Positions 18,566-26,390 of a stretch of DNA of 64,000 bases are shown here, piece by piece. The notes below the pieces were generated by a model. The model had not been told where the DNA came from. It saw nothing but the letters and a program-made list of their open reading frames with translations, and did not search any database. Source of the DNA: Bacteroidia bacterium (GTDB lineage: Bacteria > Bacteroidota > Bacteroidia > Bacteroidales > GWA2-32-17). The stretch covers positions 1 to 64,000 of the forward strand of contig JACREQ010000029.1 in the NCBI GenBank assembly GCA_016218155.1, written 5' to 3'. Numbering within the stretch: position 1 is the stretch's first letter; each line of letters opens with the position of its first letter. The translations under genes and the position numbers were made by a program.

Positions 18566-19087
18566 ATGCGCATTAAACGTATTGCAAATGAATGCGATCC
18601 AAAAGCAAACTCAGTTCATATTGACATTGAAAAGCTGGAGCCTGTTATAGAAAAATACAAAAACAAAAAGGGTAATTTAATTCCAATACTTCAGGCAACA
18701 CAAAATCTTTATGGCTTTGTTCCAAAAATTGCATTAGAATATATTTCAGAAAAAACAGGACTTCAATTAAGTGATATGTTTGGGGTTGCTACTTTTTATG
18801 CACAGTTTAGACTTAACCCCGTGGGAAAACATATCATTAAAGTATGTCATGGTACGGCTTGCCACGTTCAAAATGCAAATATTATTACAGACTCCTTAAT
18901 AGAGGCTTTAAAAATAAACGATGGTGAAACAACTCCCGATAATTTATTTACTCTTGAGTCTGTTGCATGCCTTGGTTGTTGCTCGCTAGCTCCCGTTATG
19001 ATGATAGGCAATGACACATATGGAAAGCTATCAGGAAAATCTTCTGTAAACATTGTTAAAGAAATTCAACTAAAAGAAAAAAATTAA
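18566..19087 (+). CDS. NuoE-like [2Fe-2S] subunit
   Basis: A 173-residue protein of the NuoE/HydC/HndA family with a thioredoxin-like [2Fe-2S] domain. The four ligands are in KVCHGTACHV and SVACLGCCSLAP. The N-terminal helical part (LIPILQATQNLYGFVP) is typical. In this family the subunit relays electrons from the NADH/FMN site of the NuoF-like partner. It is the first gene of an operon with the genes at 19101 (13-base gap), 20893 and 24509. No membrane nuo subunits are present, so this is a soluble complex rather than respiratory complex I. Confidence 0.92.
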   Translation: MRIKRIANECDPKANSVHIDIEKLEPVIEKYKNKKGNLIPILQATQNLYGFVPKIALEYISEKTGLQLSDMFGVATFYAQFRLNPVGKHIIKVCHGTACHVQNANIITDSLIEALKINDGETTPDNLFTLESVACLGCCSLAPVMMIGNDTYGKLSGKSSVNIVKEIQLKEKN

Positions 19088-19100
19088 ACATATTCCGATA

Positions 19101-20879
19101 ATGGGAAAGATGAAAGTATTAATTGGAATGGCAAGTTGCGGAATTGCTGCAGGTGCTTCCAAAGTTTACGACAAAATTTATGCTCTGAAAGAATCAGAAA
19201 AACTCGATTTCGAACTTGTAAAAACAGGTTGCATTGGAATGTGTTTTCGTGAACCATTAGTTGAAATTATTGATGATGGCAATTCTTTTTTATATGGCGA
19301 AATTGACGAAAAAAGAGCAGTTGAAATATTTGAAAAACATATTAAGCTCTCCGAACCAATTAAAGAGTACGTTGTTAAAACCGACCTGTTTGAAACAAAG
19401 GATGACACTTTCTGGAAAGGACAGGTAAAAATCGCTTTACGTAATTGTGGCGTTATTGTTCCTGAAAGTATTGGCGATTACGAAACTCAAAATGGATATA
19501 ATGCCATAAAAAAAATATTAACCGAAAACATTTCACAGGAAACAGTAATTCAATCTATCATCGATTCCGGCTTAAGGGGTCGCGGTGGTGGCGGTTTTTC
19601 AACCGGAATGAAATGGAAATTTGCATTTAATAACAAATCTGACGAAAAATATATTATCTGCAATGCCGACGAAGGTGACCCTGGTGCATTCATGGATAGA
19701 TCAGTTTTAGAAGGCGATCCACATGCTGTTCTTGAAGGAATGACAATTGCCGCTTATGCAATTGGTGGAACAGAGGGTGTTATTTATTGCAGAGCAGAAT
19801 ACCCACTTGCAATTATTCGCTTAAACATAGCGCTTGCTCAGGCAAGAGAAAAAGGATATTTAGGAAAAAACATATACGGGAAACAAGGTTTTAATTTCGA
19901 CATTCATGTTAAAGAAGGTGCCGGAGCTTTTGTGTGTGGCGAAGAAACTGCATTAATGGCCTCAATTGAAGGTGAGCGCGGAATGCCTCGTCGCAGACCT
20001 CCTTTCCCTGCCGCATCAGGACTTTGGAAAAAACCAACAAATATTAACAACGTAGAAACATTTGCTAATGTTCCTTCTATAATTTTAAATGGTGCTAATT
20101 CATACAACATTTATGGAACAGAAAAATCAAAAGGAACAAAAGTTTTTGCTCTTACTGGAAAAATTAATCGTGGTGGCTTAGTTGAAGTTCCAATGGGAAT
20201 AACAATAAACGATGTTATTTTTAAACTTGGTGGTGGTATTCAGGAGAATAAAAAATTTAAAGCTGTTCAGTTAGGCGGACCATCTGGTGGCTGTATTCCC
20301 GAACATTTAACTGACACAATTGTAGATTACGACTCAGTTACTGCAACAGGTGCCATTATGGGTTCGGGCGGTATGGTTGTAATGGACGAAACCACATGTA
20401 TGGTAGACATGGCAAGGTTTTTCCTTGATTTTACTCAAAAGGAATCTTGCGGAAAATGTACATTCTGCCGTATCGGAACAAAGCGCATGTTAGAAATATT
20501 AACAAGAATCACAGAAGGTGAAGGTCGTGAAGGTGATATTGAAATGCTTGAAGAATTATCAGTTCAAATTAAAGATAATTCACTTTGTGGTTTAGGTCAA
20601 ACAGCTCCAAATCCCGTTCTTACAACAATAAAATATTTCAGAAATGAATACGAAGCACATATTCATAGCAAGAAATGCCCAGCACACGGTTGTAAAAAAT
20701 TACTAACATATACAGTTGTTGAAGATAAATGTACCGGATGTACTGTTTGTGCTAAAAACTGTCCAGTTAACGCAATTACTGGTGAACGTAAACAAAAACA
20801 TCTTATTAATCAGGAAACCTGTATTAAATGTGGAGTTTGTTTTAACAAATGTAAATTTGAAGCAATTAAGTTATCGTAA
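19101..20879 (+). CDS. NuoF-like NADH-binding flavoprotein with extra FeS domains
   Basis: A 592-residue protein built like HydB/HndC. An N-terminal thioredoxin-like [2Fe-2S] domain carries C13, C44 and C48. The NuoF core has GLRGRGGGGFSTGMKWKF (NADH/FMN), CNADEGDPGAFMDR, and the [4Fe-4S] motif ESCGKCTFCRIGT. A C-terminal two-cluster ferredoxin domain (CTGCTVCAKNCP and CIKCGVCFNKC) ends the protein. It should bind FMN and oxidise or reduce NAD(H), and in related bifurcating enzymes this is the bifurcating subunit. The partner genes lie directly before and after it. No hydrogenase catalytic subunit is found in the window. Confidence 0.92.
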   Translation: MGKMKVLIGMASCGIAAGASKVYDKIYALKESEKLDFELVKTGCIGMCFREPLVEIIDDGNSFLYGEIDEKRAVEIFEKHIKLSEPIKEYVVKTDLFETKDDTFWKGQVKIALRNCGVIVPESIGDYETQNGYNAIKKILTENISQETVIQSIIDSGLRGRGGGGFSTGMKWKFAFNNKSDEKYIICNADEGDPGAFMDRSVLEGDPHAVLEGMTIAAYAIGGTEGVIYCRAEYPLAIIRLNIALAQAREKGYLGKNIYGKQGFNFDIHVKEGAGAFVCGEETALMASIEGERGMPRRRPPFPAASGLWKKPTNINNVETFANVPSIILNGANSYNIYGTEKSKGTKVFALTGKINRGGLVEVPMGITINDVIFKLGGGIQENKKFKAVQLGGPSGGCIPEHLTDTIVDYDSVTATGAIMGSGGMVVMDETTCMVDMARFFLDFTQKESCGKCTFCRIGTKRMLEILTRITEGEGREGDIEMLEELSVQIKDNSLCGLGQTAPNPVLTTIKYFRNEYEAHIHSKKCPAHGCKKLLTYTVVEDKCTGCTVCAKNCPVNAITGERKQKHLINQETCIKCGVCFNKCKFEAIKLS

Positions 20880-20892
20880 ATAAGAAAATATT

Positions 20893-23800
20893 ATGAGCTC
20901 ATTGAATATAATCCTTAATGGTAAAAACATAACAGGAAACACAGGAGAATCAATCTTGGAGTTAGCAAAGCGAAATGGAATTGAAATTCCAACATTGTGC
21001 AACGATCCAAGAATTGAACCTTATTCCTCTTGTTATGTATGTGTTGTTGAAGTAGAAGGAATGCGCGGAATGCAACCCTCCTGCTCTACTAAAATTACTG
21101 AAGGAATGAAAATAACAACTAACAGTGATAAAGTTGTTAAAGCACGTAAATCTGCACTTGACTTATTAGTTAGTAACCATTATGCAGACTGCACTGCTCC
21201 TTGCAAGCAAACTTGCCCTGCCGGTGTTGATGTTCAAGGATACATTTCATTAATAGAAAAAGGATTATACAGCGAAGCTGTTGAATTAATAAAAAAAGTA
21301 AATCCACTTCCTGCTATTTGTGGACGTATATGTGTTCGCCCGTGCGAGGTTGCTTGTCGTCGTAATTTACTTGATGAAGGTGCTGCTGTAGGAATAGATT
21401 ATTTAAAACGTTTTGCTTCTGATATTGATTTAGAATCACCAAACAGATATATTCCTGAAATAAAACCAGCAACCGGAAAAAAAGTTGCGATTATTGGTGC
21501 AGGTCCTGGTGGTTTATCTGCTGCATGGTTTTTACAATTACAGGGACATTCATGTGATATTTTTGAAGCTAATCCAAAATCCGGCGGATGGCTTCGTTAT
21601 GGTATTCCTGAGTACAGACTTCCAAATGAAATTATTGATAAAGAAGTCGCTGCTATCACTGAATTAGGTGCTAACATTTATTACAATAAAAATCTTGGTG
21701 GTAATTTTTCATATAAAGAAATTAAAGAAAAATATCAGGCAACTATCCTAACAATAGGCTCGCAAGGTGGAACTCCTATTGGTTGCGAAGGCGACGATGC
21801 TGAAAATGTTTTTAGCGGAATCGAGTTTTTGCGCAACATGGAAATTACCGGTCAGCAATATAATTTTAAAGGAAAAACTATAGCAGTTATTGGTGGTGGA
21901 AATACTGCAATGGATTGTTGTCGTACTTCACTTCGTTGTAATGCCGATAAAGTTTATGTTATTTATCGTCGTACCGAAAAGGAAATGCCTGCAAATCCAA
22001 TAGAAATTCACGAATCAAAACTGGAAGGTGTTGAATATTTATTTTTAACTGCTCCTAAAAAAGTAAATAAAACAGCAGATGGAAAAGTAAAATCTATTAC
22101 TTGCCTGAAAATGGAATTAGGTGAACCTGATGCATCTGGAAGACGCCGCCCTGTTGTTGTAGAGAACTCTGATTTTGAAGTTGAAATTGATTATATCTTA
22201 GCTGCAATCGGACAAAAAACAATAGTGAATTTTATTAATGACATTAACGAATTTGCTACTGATGGTCAGTTAAAAATAAATAAATGGGGGGATTTAGACG
22301 CAAATCCTAAAACTTTACAAACCGGTATTAGTTCAGTTTTCGCAGCTGGCGATGGGGTAACCGGTCCGGCAACAGTAATTGAGGCAATTGCACAGGCAAG
22401 AAAAGCTGCACGTAGTTGCGACCAATATTTAAAAGGTCAGGAACTTACTCCGGAGAACTACGAATTCATTAGTAAAAAAGACAATTTCAAGAAACAACAG
22501 AAAGAAAATTACAAAGGTCATTTTGAAAAACAATTAAGACACGAAATGCCAACAATAGATTCAACTGACAGAATTAATTTTAAAGAAGTTGAATTAGGAT
22601 ACGAAAACGAAGATGTTGCGCATCAGGAAGCCAATCGCTGTCTTGAATGTGGTTGTGTTGAATACTACGATTGCGATCTAAAAAAATACGCAACTGATTA
22701 TAACGCAACACAAGAAAAATATAAAGGTTCATTCAAGGATTACGAAGTTAAATTCGATCATCCTTTTATTGAAATTGACAATAATAAATGCATTTTATGT
22801 GCACGTTGTGTAAGAATTTGTCGTGAAGTTGTTGGAGCAAATGCACTAGGTTTAATTAATCGCGGATTTGACACATACGTTGCTCCTAGTATGCAAAAAC
22901 GCTTAGGCGATACAAATTGTGAATCATGCGGGATGTGTATCTCTACTTGTCCTACTGCAGCAATTACAGAAAATGTTTTATTTAAACCAGGTCCTGTTCA
23001 AACATCTTCAATACAATCAATTTGTAACTATTGTTCTGTAGGATGCGAAATAGAATATCATCAAAAAGGTGATTTCATTTGGCGCGTAACTGGTAGTAAC
23101 GGAATGGTAAATAAAGATGGGAATTTATGCCGTTTCCCAAAATTTGGTTATAACTCTATTAACAATAAAACAAGAATAACTAAGCCTTTATTAAAAGAAA
23201 ATGGAACTTTCAAAGAAATTTCTTTTGAAGAAGCATATAATATTATAACAAATAACGCTAAATCAATAAAAGCACAAGAAACTGCAGTTTTTGCCGGAGC
23301 AAGACTTTCAAATGAAGAAATTTTTCTTGTTAATAAATTTGCAACAGATGGTTTAAAAACCGAGAATATTGGATCATTCCATTATTTAGGAAGAGGAGAT
23401 GGATATATAAATAATAGCCTTGCAAATACACCTTTTGAACAAATTACTGGTGCAGAAAAGGTTTTCTTATTTGGTTCAGAAATAAATACTGATAATGCTG
23501 TTGCTGGTTTTATGATTCAGAATAAAAAATTCCTGAGTAAAATTAAAATTGATGCAATAACTACAAAACAACATTCATCAATGGAGCATAAAGTTGACAA
23601 AACAATGCACATTGCTTCATATTATCATTTCATAAAAGCTGTAAACCATTATTTATTAACAGAAGGCAAACAGAATAATTTATTTATTTCCTCACAAACA
23701 AACGGTTTCGAAGATTACAAAAAAACTGCTTTAGCTGAAAGTTTTGATGAGTTAGTGTCAAAATCAGGTGTTTCAGCAAGTATAATAAAAACTTTTGCTG

Positions 23801-24522
23801 ATGATTATAACATGACCGCAAATGCAATTCTTGTTTTCTCAGAAAAAGAAGTTTCTGCAAATACTTCTGTTGAAATCAGAAATTTTGCAATGATTACAGG
23901 CAAACTAGGAAAAACTTCAATGGGTATTATTTCACTAAAAGAAAAGAATAATTCTGAAGGCATATTGAATTTCGAAACTGCTTCCCTAACAAATGACCTG
24001 TTAGATAAATTAAATTCCGGTAAAATTAAAAATCTTTTCATTTTTGGTGAAGATCCTATAGGTTGCACAGTAGACAAAAACACCACAAACAACTGGTTTA
24101 ACAATGCTGATTTTGTAGTAGTTCAGGATTATTTCATGACAGAAACTGCAAAACAAGCTTCGCTAATTTTACCGTCATCATTCCAGTTTGAAACAGGTGG
24201 AAGCTATACCAATACTCAAAAAGTAATTCAGCAATTTGGCGGCACTTATTCAAACCAGATAACAGAGTGCAACTTAACTCAGTTGTTGGAACTTGCTAAA
24301 AGGCTTAACATTTCTGATGTTCAGTGTGGTGAAGATGTAAATACAGAAATGCTGAAAACAATCGCAAAAACAAATAATATAAGTTCATTTGAATTTCAAC
24401 ATACTTCAGCAGATAATCAAAATCGTTTATTCGATTATGGTTGTGACAATTTAGTTATGAAATTTGAAACTTATTTTGAAAATTCATTCACCATTAAAAA
24501 AGAAGTTTATGAGGGAGTTTAA
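20893..24522 (+). CDS. Giant GltD/NuoG-like iron-sulfur flavoprotein (candidate bifurcating transhydrogenase subunit)
   Basis: 1209 residues, modular. Residues 1-75: a [2Fe-2S] ferredoxin (C36, C47, C50, C64). About 96-108: a His-Cys FeS motif (H96, C100, C104, C108). About 100-515: a GltD/NfnB-like domain with four N-terminal Cys, FAD motif IGAGPGG (201-207) and a second dinucleotide motif GGGNTAMD with YRR (358-360), suggesting NADPH. 633-686: two [4Fe-4S] clusters. From 711: a molybdopterin-oxidoreductase-like domain with a [4Fe-4S] (C711, C714, C718, C746). I see no Cys/Sec metal ligand and no C-terminal cofactor-binding domain, so molybdenum is probably absent as in NuoG. With the NuoE/NuoF-like subunits it could link NADH, NADPH and ferredoxin, like the Sporomusa Stn complex as I recall it. 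Confidence 0.85.
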   Translation: MSSLNIILNGKNITGNTGESILELAKRNGIEIPTLCNDPRIEPYSSCYVCVVEVEGMRGMQPSCSTKITEGMKITTNSDKVVKARKSALDLLVSNHYADCTAPCKQTCPAGVDVQGYISLIEKGLYSEAVELIKKVNPLPAICGRICVRPCEVACRRNLLDEGAAVGIDYLKRFASDIDLESPNRYIPEIKPATGKKVAIIGAGPGGLSAAWFLQLQGHSCDIFEANPKSGGWLRYGIPEYRLPNEIIDKEVAAITELGANIYYNKNLGGNFSYKEIKEKYQATILTIGSQGGTPIGCEGDDAENVFSGIEFLRNMEITGQQYNFKGKTIAVIGGGNTAMDCCRTSLRCNADKVYVIYRRTEKEMPANPIEIHESKLEGVEYLFLTAPKKVNKTADGKVKSITCLKMELGEPDASGRRRPVVVENSDFEVEIDYILAAIGQKTIVNFINDINEFATDGQLKINKWGDLDANPKTLQTGISSVFAAGDGVTGPATVIEAIAQARKAARSCDQYLKGQELTPENYEFISKKDNFKKQQKENYKGHFEKQLRHEMPTIDSTDRINFKEVELGYENEDVAHQEANRCLECGCVEYYDCDLKKYATDYNATQEKYKGSFKDYEVKFDHPFIEIDNNKCILCARCVRICREVVGANALGLINRGFDTYVAPSMQKRLGDTNCESCGMCISTCPTAAITENVLFKPGPVQTSSIQSICNYCSVGCEIEYHQKGDFIWRVTGSNGMVNKDGNLCRFPKFGYNSINNKTRITKPLLKENGTFKEISFEEAYNIITNNAKSIKAQETAVFAGARLSNEEIFLVNKFATDGLKTENIGSFHYLGRGDGYINNSLANTPFEQITGAEKVFLFGSEINTDNAVAGFMIQNKKFLSKIKIDAITTKQHSSMEHKVDKTMHIASYYHFIKAVNHYLLTEGKQNNLFISSQTNGFEDYKKTALAESFDELVSKSGVSASIIKTFADDYNMTANAILVFSEKEVSANTSVEIRNFAMITGKLGKTSMGIISLKEKNNSEGILNFETASLTNDLLDKLNSGKIKNLFIFGEDPIGCTVDKNTTNNWFNNADFVVVQDYFMTETAKQASLILPSSFQFETGGSYTNTQKVIQQFGGTYSNQITECNLTQLLELAKRLNISDVQCGEDVNTEMLKTIAKTNNISSFEFQHTSADNQNRLFDYGCDNLVMKFETYFENSFTIKKEVYEGV

Positions 24523-24964
24523 CAACGTTGACGATATTCTTGATTTTGCAATAAAAAACGAACAACAAGCTGTAGATTTTTATCGTGAATTGGCTGCAAA
24601 ATCTCAAAATGCAGATATGCGAGAAACTTTTGAAAAGTTTGCTATCGAAGAAATTGGACATAAAGCAAAACTTACTAAAGTAAAAGAAGACAAAATATTT
24701 ACTATTAATAAAGAGGTAATTATTGACCTTAAGCTAGCAGATTACGTTGACCATGTAAAGCCATCTGAAAATATGAGTTATCAGGATGCTTTAATTTTAG
24801 CAATGAAACGTGAAAAATCTGCATTCAAACTTTATACTAACCTTGCAGCCAGAACTACAAACAAAGATTTACAGGAATTATTTCTTCAATTAGCACAAGA
24901 AGAATCCAAACATAAAATGATGTTTGAGATTGAATACGACGAAGTAATTTTAAGGGAAAACTAG
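24509..24964 (+). CDS. Ferritin-like/rubrerythrin-type diiron protein
   Basis: A 151-residue helical protein from the ATG at 24509, which overlaps the end of the giant redox gene by 14 bases. A longer reading from 24464 would only add residues read inside the upstream gene. Two ferritin-like half-motifs are visible: KNEQQAVDFYREL with FAIEEIGHKAKL, and KREKSAFKLYTNL with AQEESKHKMMF, together supplying diiron ligands. It has no rubredoxin domain. Tight coupling to the redox operon suggests that the complex or its iron-sulfur clusters need protection from peroxide, or that the diiron site accepts electrons from it. Confidence 0.85.
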   Translation: MREFNNVDDILDFAIKNEQQAVDFYRELAAKSQNADMRETFEKFAIEEIGHKAKLTKVKEDKIFTINKEVIIDLKLADYVDHVKPSENMSYQDALILAMKREKSAFKLYTNLAARTTNKDLQELFLQLAQEESKHKMMFEIEYDEVILREN

Positions 24965-24975
24965 TTTCTCATTTT

Positions 24976-25074
24976 GTCATTCTGAGCATCCGCCGCGGCG
25001 GACGAAGAATCTAAATTCTAGGTTAGAATCTTCATTACGTTTCACTTCTCCGCCGCGGCAGAGAACAGAATTAC
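24976..25074. repeat. REP-like GC-rich palindromic element (left of the hgc region)
   Basis: A GC-rich island in AT-rich DNA. It opens with GTCATTCTGAG, contains the perfect palindrome TCCGCCGCGGCGGA (24989-25002), an imperfect GAAGAATCTAA/TTAGAATCTTC pair (25004-25033) and a second CTCCGCCGCGGCAGAG motif. The pattern resembles dispersed intergenic repeats of Bacteroidota genomes. A related element is at 28416-28470. Confidence 0.65.
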
Positions 25075-25162
25075 AAAACAAACTAATTCTTAAAACCTTT
25101 TTTACAACTTACCGTAAAAAAATAAACTAATTTTTAAATTATTAACCTAAAACTTAATTACT

Positions 25163-25618
25163 ATGATGCGAGCATTTTACCTAACGTTATTAGTTCTTAC
25201 TATAGCCTTTGCAGGAGTTGAAATATATTATGCAGAGGAGGTTCAAACTGCAAGATGGAGTAGCTATGATTACAATAGTTACGACCCATATGGATCCTCA
25301 AGCTACGATTCTTATCAGTACAGTAATGAAGATGATGAAAAAACCATGGAAGCTGGATTTGTAACAATGGGTTTCTTCCTTATTTATACAGTGCTATTTG
25401 TTTTATCCTTAATTAAAATTAAAAAAACTACTATGAAAGTTTTTTCAATTATCGGACTTTCATTAACAGGAATTATGATTTTGTGGGACGGATTAATGAT
25501 TTCATCTCCTTCAGGTATTTCCTTTGATGAAGTTGCACCTGGCTGGATTTTATATCAGGTTGTAATGTTAGCATTTATGATTGTTGGAACTATTCAGGCA
25601 TTTAAAGCTAAAGCTTAG
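25163..25618 (+). CDS. Small four-helix membrane protein
   Basis: A 151-residue integral membrane protein. Helix 1 is at residues 3-21. A Tyr/Ser/Asp-rich loop (about 28-60, with SYDYNSYDPYGSSSYDS) follows, then three helices at about 66-86, 91-112 and 127-147. No family recognised. The loop is low-complexity and likely extracytoplasmic. It is followed by its own terminator, so it is probably not part of the arsR-hgcB operon although it lies inside the same pair of REP-like elements. Confidence 0.65.
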   Translation: MMRAFYLTLLVLTIAFAGVEIYYAEEVQTARWSSYDYNSYDPYGSSSYDSYQYSNEDDEKTMEAGFVTMGFFLIYTVLFVLSLIKIKKTTMKVFSIIGLSLTGIMILWDGLMISSPSGISFDEVAPGWILYQVVMLAFMIVGTIQAFKAKA

Positions 25619-25636
25619 TTTTTATAATAATTTTTT

Positions 25637-25668
25637 AAAGTCTCAAAGATAAAATTTGAGGCTTTTTT
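25637..25668 (+). terminator. Intrinsic terminator upstream of the arsR-hgcAB operon
   Basis: Stem AAGTCTCAAA/TTTGAGGCTT (one G-U pair) followed by a T run. It separates the membrane-protein gene from the regulator promoter. Confidence 0.82.
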
Positions 25669-25675
25669 ATTCAAA

Positions 25676-25708
25676 ATATATGTCGTATGTTTACAACATA
25701 TATTTTTG
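25676..25708 (+). promoter_or_regulatory. ArsR-type operator overlapping the -7 box of the hgc operon
   Basis: Nested inverted repeats: ATATATGT (25676-25683) with ACATATAT (25696-25703), and an inner TATGTT-TAC-AACATA (25686-25700). They overlap the -7 element TATTTTTG (25701-25708), which matches TAnnTTTG. The regulator ATG is only five bases downstream, so the transcript would be leaderless or nearly so. Binding here would block sigma contact, as expected for autorepression by the adjacent ArsR-like protein. The binding itself is inferred. Confidence 0.65.
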
Positions 25709-25712
25709 TTAG

Positions 25713-26051
25713 ATGACTTATTCAAAAAATCATGCTTTTAGTTCTGAATTGCAGGAAATTGCTGTAATATGCAAAGCACTTTCTCATCCGGCAAGGTTAG
25801 CAATTCTTCAACATCTTTCAACCTGCACAAGTTGTATTTCGGGTGATATTACAAAAGAAATACCTTTAAGCAGAACAACAGTTTCTCAACATTTGCAGGA
25901 ATTAAAAAAAGCAAATTTAATTCAGGGCGAAATTGACGGAGTAAAAATTTGTTATTGCCTGAATTCATCTACCATTAAAAAACATTTCGGTTTATTAAAT
26001 AAAGTACTTACCGAAATAACAAATAATAAGAAATTCAATAAATGTTGTTAA
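25713..26051 (+). CDS. ArsR/SmtB-family regulator of the hgc operon
   Basis: A 112-residue winged-helix protein with the ArsR hallmarks: CKALSHPARLAILQHL, then the recognition helix in LSRTTVSQHLQELKKA and the wing LIQGEIDGVKICYCL. Candidate sensing thiols are the STCTSC pair near residues 36-41 and the C-terminal CC. Members of this family release DNA on binding arsenite, metals or other signals. It is the first gene of the unit leading into the cysteine-rich protein (15-base gap), the CcdA-like protein, hgcA and hgcB. ArsR-like regulators are known next to hgcAB in other Hg methylators. The inducer here is unknown. Confidence 0.9.
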   Translation: MTYSKNHAFSSELQEIAVICKALSHPARLAILQHLSTCTSCISGDITKEIPLSRTTVSQHLQELKKANLIQGEIDGVKICYCLNSSTIKKHFGLLNKVLTEITNNKKFNKCC

Positions 26052-26066
26052 ATAAATAAAATAATC

Positions 26067-26387
26067 ATGGAAGAAAATAAAGATCAAAAAGATTGTGGAT
26101 GTGGCACAGGAAATAATAACGATTGTTGCCAACCTAAAAGTTCAAAAAAACGCATGTGGACAACTATTATTTTCATCGTTGTTATTCTTGCTGCAGGATT
26201 GCTAATTTCTTATAAAATGTTCTGTCCTCATGCATGCAAAAGTGATGCTGCTTGTTCAAAAGATAGTACTGCTTCATGTTGTCCAAGTAAAAATGTACAG
26301 GACACATCATCAGTTCCTGCATGTTGTGCAGGTAAAACAGCAACAATAGATACAACTTCAGTATCTCCATGTTGTGCAAAAAAATAA
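26067..26387 (+). CDS. Cysteine-rich membrane-anchored protein of the hgc operon
   Basis: A 106-residue protein with 13 cysteines. An N-terminal cytoplasmic part contains CGCG (C10, C12) and CC (C20-C21). One membrane helix spans about residues 31-51. The outer part carries C53, C57, C63 and CC pairs at 71-72, 86-87 and 102-103. Repeats of the form (S/P)-x-CC suggest thiolate metal sites; the C-terminal CCAKK recalls metal-transfer tails. Its position between the regulator and the CcdA-like and hgcAB genes suggests that it binds or delivers soft metal, possibly Hg(II), or takes part in thiol redox chemistry. I know of no family for it. Confidence 0.78.
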   Translation: MEENKDQKDCGCGTGNNNDCCQPKSSKKRMWTTIIFIVVILAAGLLISYKMFCPHACKSDAACSKDSTASCCPSKNVQDTSSVPACCAGKTATIDTTSVSPCCAKK

Positions 26388-26390
26388 ATA

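Noticed and set aside
24464-24508. Longer N-terminus for the ferritin-like protein from 24464
   Set aside because: This segment lies fully within the upstream gene and encodes a Lys-rich extension; the ATG at 24509 matches the family start.
18566-24522. Respiratory complex I (nuo) operon
   Set aside because: No membrane subunits (NuoA, H, J-N) or NuoBCD are present and the large subunit contains a GltD-like domain absent from NuoG.
20893-24522. Formate dehydrogenase alpha subunit
   Set aside because: The molybdopterin-like domain has the FeS cysteines but no visible Cys/Sec ligand motif and no C-terminal dinucleotide-binding domain.
24976-25074. CRISPR-like or tRNA-like structure at the GC-rich island
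   Set aside because: There are no regularly spaced repeats, and the fold shows palindromes rather than a cloverleaf.
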